From Rachycentron canadum (taxonomy: Eukaryota; Chordata; Actinopteri; Carangiformes; Rachycentridae), in contig CM076656.1 in assembly GCA_038496675.1 (NCBI GenBank), positions 1,909,143 through 1,973,142 of the forward strand: a stretch of 64,000 nt of DNA, read 5' to 3'. Positions within the stretch are counted from its first letter, which is position 1, and every line of letters starts with the position of its first letter. This document shows, one piece after another, positions 36,810 to 48,915 of this stretch. The notes under the pieces were generated by a model. It saw only the letters and a program-made list of their open reading frames with translations. It did not search any database and was not told the DNA's origin. The translations under genes were made by a program, and so were the position numbers.

Positions 36810-37002
36810 CATAAGGTGAGCGAGGGTAGAAGGGAGTGGTTTCCTTCTGAGGGATCTCCTGGACTTTGCCGTACAGCTCGCTAGTGGAGGCCTGATAGAA
36901 TTTGACGCTGCTGGTCAGACCACACGTCTTTATGGCGTCCAAGAGACGGAGCGTGCCTACGCCGTCCACGTTAGCGGTGTACTCAGCCAGGTCAAAGGAA
37001 AC
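36810..37002 (-). CDS. gmds: GDP-mannose 4,6-dehydratase, internal exon (about residues 116-180)
   Basis: A 193-base exon on the minus strand after ...CTTTTTCACAG, starting in phase 0 with VSFDLAEYTANVDG and ending ...FYPRSPY plus the first base of Gly, before donor GTAACA. The TSELYGKVQEIPQKETTPFY region is the hallmark of GMDS. Thr155 (36883-36885) and Glu157 (36877-36879) are the acid/base catalytic residues, and Tyr179 (36811-36813) is the YxxxK tyrosine. The 64 codons have no stop, and differences from human are few (V for I, N for D, I for V, TS for IN). The preceding exon, expected to end ...NLGAQSHVK, was not found in the 27 kb upstream. Confidence 0.98.
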
Positions 37003-38010
37003 CTGTGAAAAAGAGGACAGGCAAAAAAAAAATGATGGAGATTATTAAGGGAGCTATTCATACTAATTCTAATATTTAATGCACACTCTGAAAAAAAAAA
37101 AAAGAGCAAAACAAGGAACTGGTTTTCACAAGTTTTCACCTGGTGAAATCACAGAACCACAGTTTGTATAGTTACACAGTAAAAAGTAGCTGGTAACTTA
37201 GTACTTGGTAATTCTTTATGATAATGATCAGCATGAATTGAGCTGCAAACTACTCTTGAACTGCACTCAGACATAACTGACCTCAGACTTTTACTGGGTT
37301 GAAAAGAAAACAGCTTGGTTATGAGCAATAATATAGTTTGATTTTATATGTATTTTAAAGGCAAACCATCAAACTTTATTCATATTCAATTCATTAAAAC
37401 ATTTACTAAAACTACCTACTGTCAGCTAACCACAGTCCAATTTGTAACCATTTTGTCTGAAATTAGCAATTACTGTGATCATCAATCAATCTCTTGATCA
37501 TTTTTCTGATAATTCAATTAATCTATAATTGCTTGATCTATAAAATGTAATGAAAATAGTTTGTTTTTTTCCTCCAGTTTAGTCAAAAGTCCCACAGCTG
37601 TTAGCAAACAATGATTTAAAACAGAACAGAAAGGCAGCAGCACATTTTGATGATTAGCCAATCAGCTAATTGATTAATTGCATCAGATTCATTTAAGAGA
37701 TGCTCTTTTATATCAGCACGTGATTAATGTAGGTTATTTCCTCAACAAAGGTCACGGGGTTACATGAGAAATGTCTTCAATCACACAAAATCACCAAATC
37801 CTCCTCCAACAGAAGGTGGGAGGCAAAACCGGACCAGGAAATGTGGTGTATCTGGAGTCCATCAGAGCCCATCATGAACCTCATAACTCAAACTTCACAC
37901 TCCAACTCCCAGAATGCCTGTTTCCACCACTGCGAGCCACAAGGGGAGGGAACTTAATGAACACATGTGGGGGGAGGGAATTTAATTTAAATTAGAAATG
38001 GATGTGCGGA

Positions 38011-38013
<3 letters not shown>

Positions 38014-38041
<28 letters not shown>
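38014..38041. repeat. (TG)n microsatellite
   Basis: About 14 TG units. An opposite-sense CA array follows at 38311. Confidence 0.95.
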
Positions 38042-38044
<3 letters not shown>

Positions 38045-38310
38045 TGAGACTCTGTGTACTGGATTGTGTGAGCGCCAGCTTGGCCTCAGGCTCCCAATCA
38101 GGCGTGACGGTTAAAAGCCGTGCTGGTTAGTGGTCACCACACCTGGAGCGAGCAGCGTGAGCCACGTCTGTGCAGAGGAAACGTTTTGGCCCTTTAGTGC
38201 TTCCACACCAGAGCTGAGCGCACGGCCAGATAAAGACCCCTTATTTAAAGCTGGGACCCAAGAACACTGGGCCTCTATTCCACTCATAGTGCATACACAC
38301 ATATGCAATG

Positions 38311-38334
38311 ACACACACACACACACACACACAC
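38311..38334. repeat. (CA)12 microsatellite
   Basis: Uninterrupted CA array. Confidence 0.95.
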
Positions 38335-39578
38335 TGAGCAAGTTTGATCAGGGTCAATTACACTCCGCAGCTCAGTGTAATTACCTGTGACGCTCCACTC
38401 AGGCTTTCACTTTGCATTCTGGCATTTTCATTTACATTTACATCATTTACAAGAGGAAAGTGCAGCGACGCTTCATACGCCGTCGCACATATGTACGTTA
38501 CATAATGACTTTTTCTGCAGCATTCGTATAAAACACAAGAGGTTTGACACAGTAACAGCAACACCTACTGTACAAAACAAGAATCCAAGTCAACAACATC
38601 TGAAACTGAAAACAGTTGGGAATAAATGTCTCTCAGACACAGAAAGGAAAACCAAGTATGAGACATTTCACACTGTTACTTAACGAAGGTGTGCTGGATG
38701 AAATCCACCTTAGTCTGAACACCTGTTGATCCCAGAGCCTCATGATGCTGCTGCTTGCATCTTGAGCTCAGCGATGACTAAAATAATCATCTCATTAGCT
38801 TCATTTCATTCACTCCTTCATTCAGAATCCGCTGGTCTGATTCAGGTTTGATATCACGACCAACACGTCTCACACAAGGATACCTCGTTTTTCTCATTAT
38901 GTTCTGATGGTGGATTCAGGAACACTGAAGTGTTGTGAGAGAGGCCTTTAGCTGCTCCAGCTGAGTCCTGACCTGCTCTTTGTGGCTCGACTGCTCCTGG
39001 GGAATCAGTCTGACTGTGATTTGGTCCAACCTCTTTGTTGAGAGATGGTTTAGAAGGAACCTTTTCCAGCCTCAACAACCATGAAAGCACCTCCACACAA
39101 ACATGTGCTGCGAGGATCAAACTTCAATGGATACTCAGGGTGCCCACTCACCCCTCAGAGCCACGCCACTGATGGAAACCTTGAAACTCTAACATCACCT
39201 ACACATTAACTGCTTATCCTAGAGGTTCACAAACGTCTGCCTCTGACAGAGAAGTAATGCTGGACCAGAATGAATAAGTGACATTTATAGATTTAGGTTC
39301 TCTATTAGAACCTGAGTGAAAATGGGAAGTTTTGGGTCATACTGATGCAGAAATTATAAAAGATAAATATCAAGGGTTCGCAAACGTTCAAGCAACATTG
39401 TCATGTGATCCTCAGGTCTACCTTCAGCTCTTCCTCCTTCACTCTGCTGAGCTCCTCCTCCTCCTCCACCTCTTCCTGCTCTGTCACTGCTGAACCCCCC
39501 TCCCTCTCTCCACTCTGTCCCGGTGTGTGAGTCTGTCCATTCCCCTTGTATTTCCTCTACCAACAAGGTCTACAAAAT

Positions 39579-39590
39579 ACACACACACAC

Positions 39591-39643
<53 letters not shown>

Positions 39644-39657
39644 CACGCACACACACG
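39579..39657. repeat. (CA)n microsatellite, GC-interrupted
   Basis: CA array of about 39 units with three CG-containing interruptions. Confidence 0.97.
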
Positions 39658-39815
39658 AGACTCCGGGTATCAAAACCAGCTGAGAGGGGCAGGGTCCAGG
39701 ACGCCTTGACAACTTAAATCAAACAAATTGCCTTAATGCCTCCATTCTCTGTCATTATGTAAGGCCGGGGCCTGAGCGCTGACGTTTTAAAGGCCAGACG
39801 TTTCTGTTCGCCAAG

Positions 39816-39870
39816 GTGTGTGTGTGTGTATATATATATACATATATATCCATATGTGTGGTGTGTGTGT
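39816..39870. repeat. (TG)n(TA)n compound microsatellite
   Basis: TG run passing into TATA and ATATAC words and back to TG. Confidence 0.93.
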
Positions 39871-40004
39871 CTGGGGTTCGACTGCTGGGCCCCTCGGTCG
39901 GCCTGGCAGATATTGTTCTGTTCTGGGAAGCCGGCCAGGCTCTGTCAGCATTGGGGGTCCGCCGCCGAGCAAATATCCTGATCTGAAAAAAGCGATTGGT
40001 TTTT

Positions 40005-40026
40005 AAAAAAAAAAAAAAAAAAAAAA
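40005..40026. repeat. poly-A tract
   Basis: Homopolymer A run of about 22 bases. No element body was recognised upstream. Confidence 0.9.
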
Positions 40027-40140
40027 GAATAAAAATGTGCAGGATATACTTGCTGCATTTGGTGGTTTCGTTTCTTTCCTGCTCACACAAGGCCTGTTGA
40101 AATGCATGCCTGAAACTGGGGAATGTGACCCTGTACATGA

Positions 40141-40163
40141 GTGTGTGTGTGTGTGTGTGTGTG
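40141..40163. repeat. (GT)n microsatellite
   Basis: About 11 GT units followed by GTGCGT variants. Confidence 0.93.
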
Positions 40164-40865
40164 AGTGCGTGCGTGTGCGTTCACATAGACGAGAGCATCC
40201 GTGTGTCTTGACAGATTAAATAAATATGATTTACATTTATTCAACCGTGGCCTCCCTCTGCATACCTGTATGGCCTTCATTATGGAATAACATGGAGGCA
40301 TCAAGTTGTATATAAACAGTAAAAGAAGAATGTAGGGCTGCATTGTGTGTTCAGAAAGAAAAAAGAAGAAGAAAACAGCTGACACAATCTGAATCCACTA
40401 ATATTCAGCACATACGAGAAGAAAATTAACAAAATAAAAATGAAGAAATAAATAAAAAGACAGAAGAACGATGCCTGTGTCACTTTACACGTGTGATTTG
40501 ACTGCATTAAATTTTTGTTATTGAATAAGTGAGTAAAGACACCTGATCTGGGACATGGGGGCAGGTGTGTTTCATCCTATTTTTGGTTTGATGTTGGCAT
40601 TTATATCAGAATGGGTTTTTTTTAATCTATGAGCAAACAAATGTCTTTATTCTTATATATTATATATTTATAAATATACATATTTACAATGTGTAATTTC
40701 TTACAACATTCTACACACAAACACATTTTCTATAATATAATAATATTTAACCCTGATTAAACTCCACAGATCACAAAAATGGCATCTTGTTTTTCTACTA
40801 TTCTACTATTAGAAATTAGAAAAAAAAAAAAACTGTGAAGTTTCTAAATTATATTATATCTGTCT

Positions 40866-41265
40866 NNNNNNNNNNNNNNNNNNNNNNNNNNNNNNNNNNN
40901 NNNNNNNNNNNNNNNNNNNNNNNNNNNNNNNNNNNNNNNNNNNNNNNNNNNNNNNNNNNNNNNNNNNNNNNNNNNNNNNNNNNNNNNNNNNNNNNNNNNN
41001 NNNNNNNNNNNNNNNNNNNNNNNNNNNNNNNNNNNNNNNNNNNNNNNNNNNNNNNNNNNNNNNNNNNNNNNNNNNNNNNNNNNNNNNNNNNNNNNNNNNN
41101 NNNNNNNNNNNNNNNNNNNNNNNNNNNNNNNNNNNNNNNNNNNNNNNNNNNNNNNNNNNNNNNNNNNNNNNNNNNNNNNNNNNNNNNNNNNNNNNNNNNN
41201 NNNNNNNNNNNNNNNNNNNNNNNNNNNNNNNNNNNNNNNNNNNNNNNNNNNNNNNNNNNNNNNNN
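40866..41265. other. Assembly gap (400 N)
   Basis: Exactly 400 unresolved bases, flanked by AT-rich sequence and an (AT)n run at 41266-41282. The round number suggests an estimated gap size. Nothing can be said about its contents. Confidence 1.
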
Positions 41266-41282
41266 ATATATATATATATATA
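41266..41282. repeat. (AT)n run at gap edge
   Basis: AT dinucleotide array truncated by the gap; its true length is unknown. Confidence 0.9.
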
Positions 41283-42456
41283 AAAGTTTCTTTTTTAAAT
41301 ATAATTTCTTAAATCTATAATGATCATAGCCTGCTGCCTGGGCTGCTGCTGTTTGTTCAGAAGCATCACCACATTAAAGCAGTGATGCTGCAGATTAATC
41401 ACCTCTGTGGCGAAGCGGCATCAGGCCTCAGATTCCAGAGAAATTAGAGAAGAAGCTAGTGAAAGCATCTGAAGCGCCCCTCTCTTGTTATTACACTGAA
41501 ACTCTGGCACATTCCTTCCAACCACAAACACCCAAATAAAGCAAAACGCCCTGGAGGTGAAGAAGACGGAGAGAGAAGGAGAGGTTGGCGTGGAGGAGAA
41601 GAAAAGTAGGAACAGGCAGAAAGAAAGTGTGTGTGTCTTTTTGAGTATGTGAGCGATGGTGGGGGTTTGTGGAGACAGAAAAAAAAAAAAAACACAGTCA
41701 ATTACACCTTTACTCATCACATTACAGGCCAACTGAAATTAGAGCAGTCGTGTGTTAACAGGGCAAAGACAAACAGACTGAATTCCCTCCAGGAGAGAGA
41801 GGTTTAGACCCGACCTGTCAACCCACACACCGCCAGACAGATCCATTACTCTGCTTTCATCAACTCAACAACAGTGTCACTCATCTGCGTTATGAGGCCG
41901 ATACTGAATATGGATCCACTTTCCCCTGCAGGCACGAAACCTCCTGTCCAGCACTGCTCCTTCCGCTTCTTTTTTTTTTTTTTTGCATTACTAAAGAGTT
42001 TTAATGTCTTCATTTGTGTGATGATAAACCTTTTTCTTTGTGATTCGCAGCACTGTGGAAAGAGGAGGCTACAGCTGATGCAGCTGTGTTAAGGATGTAA
42101 TACGGCCTACTCCTCAGTTTAATAGGAGGGACTTTCTGCTACTTTTAAACCTTAGTTTACATGGGGTTAGGTTGACTGGTTGGAGACAGACGCACACCGT
42201 GATCTCTAGTCTCAAACACACATAGGCTTTACACAACCTAATCCAACCTCCTATCTCATTTTACAGCAGGGAAAGTCATTATTCACATTATTGCATGAGG
42301 CTGATTGTGAAGATGTATGAGTTTTTAGGATAAAGTTTGTTGTTTTTGGTCAGTGCTTTTGAACTGAGGCTGGAGTGGCTGCGAACAGACTCTTACATCT
42401 GCAGCTTGTGCAACTTTTCAGTTCAGGTTCACACACTGTGGGTTTACAGATCGTCC

Positions 42457-42590
42457 ATGGTGGCTCACCCAGTAGAGCATGTAGCATTTCAGCCAACCCC
42501 TGGCCCTTTGCTGCATGTCATCCCTCTCTCTGACTTTCCTGTCTCTCTCTCACTGCAGCTATAATACAGAAATAAAAAGCCTGAAAAAGT
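42457..42590 (+). mobile_element. tRNA-derived SINE fragment (second family)
   Basis: Has 'tggctcacccagtagagc' as a degenerate tRNA-like head, 'ggccctttgctgcatgtc' as the typical middle, a CT-rich 'ccctctctctgact...tgtctctctctcactg' segment and the tail 'aataaaaagcctgaaaa'. This order is typical of a common fish SINE. The B-box region appears deleted or decayed. Confidence 0.65.
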
Positions 42591-43192
42591 AGCTCGTCTT
42601 GAATCAGGGGTTACATCAGAACTACGCTGTAGTTTTAAAAAGCATCTGTTTTGCTACATTTACGCCTGTCGTCCACACTGCCTCAGCGTTTTTTGAGCGG
42701 CAACCTTTGGAAATTAAATTAGAAACTGTGTAATACTGTGCAATGCGTACCCTGCTTTATGGTATTTTTTAATTTATAGACCATGATTTAAAAAAATTAA
42801 CATCATGCTGTATTGAAGAAGACTTAAAACGTGAAAAGTTTACTGAGTGATAAGAGTGCAGGTTTAAAGCACTTCAGCATTGGCTTCATTTTTCATCTCT
42901 GGAGTCTATGTCCACTTTTATATACACTCTATGTTGTGGACACGGCCTGAAACACATTCACACACACATTCAATACACATGCATACACATTCAATTATAC
43001 CTTATTTGCCACCATACACAATATTTTCATATCGTTTATTGCAATATCCAGACTGGAATGTAGCAACATATTAAGCTTTGGATATCTCCCAAGCCTATTG
43101 TCTCCGTTTTCACAATAAGACCAATCAGAAAAAAACAAACAGTTTGACTAACATCTATGTTTTACCATTCATGGTGCTGTAGGTGACAATCT

Positions 43193-43240
43193 TCATTTGT
43201 CAGTACAGACATATTAGCTGCCACGGCTATTGACAAATGA
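43193..43240. repeat. 10-bp inverted repeat, 28-bp spacer
   Basis: TCATTTGTCA (43193-43202) and TGACAAATGA (43231-43240) are exact reverse complements. Each is accompanied by a GACAATC-type word. Confidence 0.85.
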
Positions 43241-43262
43241 CAATCAGCTCCTCTTTTGTTAA

Positions 43263-43280
43263 AACAAAAAAAAAAAAAAA
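43263..43280. repeat. poly-A tract
   Basis: Homopolymer A run of about 17 bases. Confidence 0.85.
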
Positions 43281-43571
43281 AGTCACATGTGCTGAAAACA
43301 TAAGTTGTTTCTGAAATATTCTTCCCAAGAAAATAACTTCAACAAAAAAAAATCTGTTATTCCAGCTGTTTGTGGAAGAAAATTACACCAGAATTTATAA
43401 ATTATGCCCAATGGTTACAAGTCAACACAAGTTGTAGAGTTTCTGTGAGTCTGTAATTCACATAAGAAGAAAGACACCACATGTGTTTTCACAAGCTTCC
43501 TGGCGTAGCCTAAGCTACTGTTGTTGTATGCAGGCCCACACTAACAGCCCACTCTCCAAACACAACTGTAT

Positions 43572-43574
<3 letters not shown>

Positions 43575-43607
<33 letters not shown>
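43575..43607. repeat. (CAT)11 trinucleotide array
   Basis: Eleven perfect CAT units, the only sizeable trinucleotide array in the window. Confidence 0.97.
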
Positions 43608-46530
43608 GAAACTTAAGGGGGAATCTCTCCACCTCCAGTTCTATCTTGTTGGAAACTGTGTCACTCAAGCTTGTCTGTTCGTAAACAGACACACACCTGT
43701 TAGAAAAACAGAACTGTTTTCTTTTTCCCCTCACCCTGCGCCTTTCCCTAAGACGCAGACGCAACACGATTCAAAGCAGAGTGCGACAGTGAGAGGTGTG
43801 CACAGTGAGAAGTGAGTGACACCAGGGCGAGACAGCGGCGTTGCATCACCCGGCTGGAACGTGGGCCGCCTCTGTGATTCGGCGTTCTCTCGCTGAAAGC
43901 ATGTGTTGTAATTGATCACAGTATCAGTCGCCGGTATACACTCCACCAGGTTACTGCAGGAAAGACATGACCTGACATTTGAGACTTCACCAGCACTGCA
44001 GACGCTGCTTCAGGACATTACAAGCATGTGAGTAATTCTCAAGTGTGTCAGTACATACAGTACACGTACACACATGTACATACACTCCCCTGTCATGCCA
44101 AGAATTCCCTCCTAACCAAATGTTTTGTTCAGCGGGTGATATATGAAGACTAAATATAGACCCAGTGACAAGCGGAAACAATACAAGCCTCTAAAGAGCT
44201 TTAATTACAGAGTGCACCTGAAGGAAATCCAAACAGTGAGTGTATTAGTCGAGCTGTTCAACAGGGGCTTCCAGAATAGCATAGTTCACGGGGTTGTTTT
44301 ACTGGATAACAGATTTGACTACAAAGGCCTGAGAGACTTGCATTTTGACTTGTAGCGTCCTTTTCGAGATGAGCAACATGACTAACTACGAGGATCTGTG
44401 TGACATAATAGGCGTCATCATCTGCCAATGTCTGCCATCATCTGTGATGCAGAAACTTTACGACCATGTACAGACATAACTGCACGTGTGAAAACAGTCA
44501 ATGCAGACAACCACTGTGGTAAAATAACCCTACGTTTACTTTAGAGGACATCAAGCACCATCACCAGAGAAGATGATAAATTTTGAATGAATTGGGGATA
44601 ATAAGATTATAAGACCATGGCAAATAAACTCAGGTTAAGGTTTCGGCAACTCGATCCATGAAAGCTGGAGACTTGGAGCTCCAAACTCTGACTTTCTCTG
44701 TGGCTAAATAACTTTGGTATTGGATATGAACTGTGAGGTATGGTGAAGTCCAATAAGAGCATGACTTTGGGGATGCAGTGTTAAAAAAATTCGAAAATCT
44801 GGAATGGCTGTTTCTGAAGCAGCAACAATCTACTGAGTGTTGTATGATTCATTTGTCCTGTGGTGTGATGAGTAAAATAGCAAGTTCTCATTCATTCATT
44901 CACATATCGTTGTCTCTAACATCAACAGACCTCTCACGTCATTCAGCCTTTGCACAAACCTGAAGAGCAGCTGAAACCTTTAAAGATTTGACAAAACACA
45001 AAGATTGTTTCCAACAAGTTGAATGGGTGCTTTTTGGTTTTTATACCAAAACAAACATGGATGGCGTGCAGCAGCCCACACTGTTTATATGCAGAAAAAT
45101 TTGTGCTGAAAAGACCAATTAGAGAATGAGAGGGATATTCTGGGGCCAGGAAGAGGCTTCAGTTAGTCCCCGCTCCGTCCAGACGAGAGCTGCTGCTGCT
45201 GGAAGAGCTCAAAGTGAGCTTAAACCTGCTCAAAAACGGCTGCGTCACTCAGCGTTTTGCTGTTTTCTAGAAAGTATCTTCCTCACATTTGAACATTTAG
45301 GATCATCAAAACTCAGCTTCACTATGGGATGTGTTGCTAGGAGACCGCCTTTCATACGGGCAATGAAACGAACCAGCGAGAAGATTTTCTCCCTCAATTT
45401 CCTTTAATGTGGCTGCTCAGTGTGTGCACACTTTAAGCTCAGAAACAGTTACAGAATATGAGGGTGAACCAGAAATGCTGATCTACTTCACGAGAGCTTA
45501 GAAGACAGGATTAATAAACTAAACATGCTTTAAACACAAACTTCAGGGTCAACAACATTCATTTTTAAAATCTGTGGATCTTTGCTGTTGTGTCTAATTA
45601 CAGGCGTCTTCAGCTTAGTTAGTGCGGAGGCAGCTGCAGCTATGGCAATGAACAAATACAAGTCAAACAGATCAGGTGGATCTGACAGAGACAGATGGAG
45701 ACGTAGGGGGGGGAGTGGGTAGTGCATGTGTGGAGAGATGCGTGCTCCAGAAGCGTATGTCGGGACAGGTAGACTGAGAGCTAGAGATTGGCTGTCAAAC
45801 TTTTAGATTATGCAACAGGGACTGGAAAGTCCCCGTCTGCCTCCCGGCACTCTCCGCTCTCGCTCTCTTTTTCTCTGCATTGTTGTTCAACAGGTGGTGG
45901 CCAACGGCTCCATCGCTGCTGCCCTGCTCCGCCAACGCAATCAGTCTCTGATCCAAAAACTCCACTTTATTCTGATAGTTTTCCCAGTTCCACTGCCAGC
46001 CTCACATCCTTAAAATTGAACAATGTCACAGTGTAAGTGACATAACTTTATTGAGCCAGAGAAACCAATCAAACCACAGCAGACAATCATTGTTTGACCA
46101 AAATATGTTCCAATGTCGTCCTTCTTCGGGACACAAACTAAGCTGCAAGCTCCATGTTAGACTGTATTTTGGCATAAAACAAAATATTTGGGATGTAATG
46201 ATCATATGGTGAGGCAGTGAAAAGGCTGACTGTGCTGCAGGGGTGGTTTCTGCTGACTTTCTCATACTTTTTTTGACCACTAGCCGATTTAAAATACTGA
46301 AATTAATGATTTTTTTTTTCTTCATTTTTCATCTGTTGAACAATAGTAAGAAATGCTGCTTACACTTTCCCATAGTCCAAAGTGACATCTTAAAATTGCT
46401 TAACAAAAGTTGAAAGCTGAATTTGCAAGGCTATAAAAAGGAGTGGAGGAACCAGAGAATGTTTAGTCTCGATTGGTTTAAATGGCAAAAGACTTCAATG
46501 GAACGATCATCAAAACTCTAGTTTGATTCT

Positions 46531-46990
46531 TAAAGATCCCATAATTTATAAAGTGAGATTTTCTGTGGAAGTATCAAAGGTCTCACTTCACAGAGAATTG
46601 CTCATAGCCTGTATTCAGAAACTGAGCCTTAAAACCAGCTCTCACATTTTTCCGTAACATTGTGATGTCACAACGAAGCAGCCACTGCTCTGAACCACAC
46701 TCCAAAGCCTCCCCCCATCTGAACCCACCATCCAATCCAAAATAGAGTGTTTACCTGAAATCTGCTATATTTTTCATTCAGAAAACAGACAGCCAATCAG
46801 AAGAGAGGCTCAGATCCTCTCTTCTGATTGGCTGACTGACCTGTTGTTACTACAGCTCCAGAGAGAAGCCTGAGAGAGGAGATGTAAAACTAAACTGAGA
46901 TGGTTTTTGGCTCTTGAAACCACAAATATATATTATTATGCAGCTCAACACTTAGGGATAAAACAGGAAAAATGTAAAATATGAAAAAAG
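46531..46990 (+). mobile_element. MITE-like element, copy B
   Basis: Begins TAAAGATCCC, close to the copy A terminus TAAAGGTCCT, and shares with copy A (9446-9808) the ordered words 'gaagtatcaaaggtctca', 'attcagaaactgagcc', 'ttgtgatgtcacaac' and 'tgtttacctgaaatctgc'. It keeps an extra interior segment with a perfect 19-bp hairpin. The 3' terminus is not clear, so the right boundary is approximate. No coding capacity. Confidence 0.7.
46790..46834. repeat. Perfect 19-bp inverted repeat carrying CCAAT boxes
   Basis: CAGCCAATCAGAAGAGAGG (46790-46808), a 7-base loop CTCAGAT, then the exact reverse complement (46816-46834). Each arm holds a CCAAT/ATTGG box. It lies inside MITE-like copy B. Confidence 0.95.
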
Positions 46991-48365
46991 ATGGGGATAT
47001 GCACGGCAGAATTTCTACTTTACATAATCAATAAACATTTCCAAGGAGAAGACAGAAACTCAAAAGGCTTGAGACGAGGGACAGAAAAGGAAATTTGATC
47101 AGTGTGAAAACGTGTTTTTCGGAGAGCAGACAGCAGAGGTGCAGCCATACACCCCATTCCTTTAGCATTGGATAAGAGCTCCTGGAAAAGCGCCTGCCTG
47201 GAAAAGTCAATCAAGAAAAGAAGAAGCCCTTCATTCCTCCCTTCCCTCGATCACCTCATCTACCCTGCAGACATTCAGCACCAATCAATCACTCATGCCT
47301 CACACACACAAACACACGTGTAAACATGGCAACAGGTCTTGATGCGGCGGGTTGCGGTCATGCCCCGTGGCTGCGGGGAGCGATCGCTTTCACACTCGCA
47401 CCGATACACACCAAGACACAGGTACACACACTCCTGGCAGTGACGGCCTTTTCAAATAAGAGGACAGACTTCAACCAGCTGCAGAAAGCGGATGAATGGA
47501 ATAGTGATCAGATCATGGATCAATAAAACTACCTCTTCACTGAGGCAAAAAACAATGGTACTGAACTGAGGTCCAAGATCCTAGATCACTATTTGAAGCT
47601 TGCAGATTTACTCTTCAGCAATAATAAGATCAGCAAAACCATGAAAAACAACCAAGAAAGGGGATAAAATAGCTCCCGGATCTATTTCCTGTCTTCAGAA
47701 AATCATGACAACCATCATAAAATTCTTGAAAACAATAAAGCCATAATGTTCCATAAAAAAATAAATATCCTTTTTGGTAATGAATTCCAAAATATACTGT
47801 TGCACCATCGGCTAAACTTTAAACGTATTTTTAATGACACACAGGATGACAACTGAACCTACTGCATCCTAAACATCAGATAACATCTTTCTTCTCCCTT
47901 CCTCTCTCTGGGTGTCTTTCCTCACACTCTCTATCAGCTGTCCAGGCCCAGATGACTTCAAAGTGCTCACAGGAGAGGTGAGGAAGGACCTCCCACATCT
48001 GAGAACCCCTGCCAGGACCAAACCAGCCGCCCCTTACACCTCTAACCCCCCCCCACCCAGCTCCAGCTGCTGCCCTTGCTGCTGTTGGTGCTCCATTTGG
48101 CTGCAATCAGCATCATCTGTGATTAGAGAAGGTGGGGGTGTTGGGAGGTAAGACTTGACAAATTGGCACATTCTTTTCCACCCATTCCCCCTCTTTTCCC
48201 ATCCCTTACCCCTCTCGCTCACCCACAGACCCCCACTTCAATCTGGCAGCACCCCTGTCGACCCCCACCCCAAACCACTCACTTGATGAATGCTGTCCTT
48301 GTGCGCAGAGGAAGCCACCAACACACCAACCCCTCTTCCCCAACACACATACACACATAGACATG

Positions 48366-48387
48366 CGCACACACACACGCACGCACG

Positions 48388-48448
<61 letters not shown>

Positions 48449-48449
48449 N

Positions 48450-48501
<52 letters not shown>

Positions 48502-48502
48502 A
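48366..48502. repeat. Long (CA)n microsatellite with GCAC interruptions and one N
   Basis: About 65 units, with CG-containing repeats at the start and an N at 48449. The phase is preserved if the N is read as A. Confidence 0.98.
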
Positions 48503-48878
48503 CAATCCCTGCTCTTGCATTTCTTGCATTATCCATAAATAGAAATGAAGTTTGGGGACCACCGCCCCTGCAGGTGGAACCTCTCTTCAGTTACACACTC
48601 ACACACACATATAGACTCAAACGCATGAGAACACAGTCCCATAAATACATACACAGACTGCCGTCAGCCACAATAACGCAAACAGACACACACTCTGGCT
48701 ACCCTGGTAGCTGTCACAGAGCCATGTGACCAAAACGGAGCTGAGCTTCTGATCCAACATTATGCCAGATTTACACAACCTCCCCCCCTTTTCCTTCTGT
48801 GCTCCTGCCCCACCTCAAACCTCAGCCAGCGTATCCTGGCTCCCCCTGGACCCCCTGGATGGGAGCAGCACCACCGCC

Positions 48879-48909
<31 letters not shown>

Positions 48910-48915
48910 TGTGTG
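48879..48915. repeat. (GT)n microsatellite
   Basis: About 17 GT units with one TTT interruption. Confidence 0.95.
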
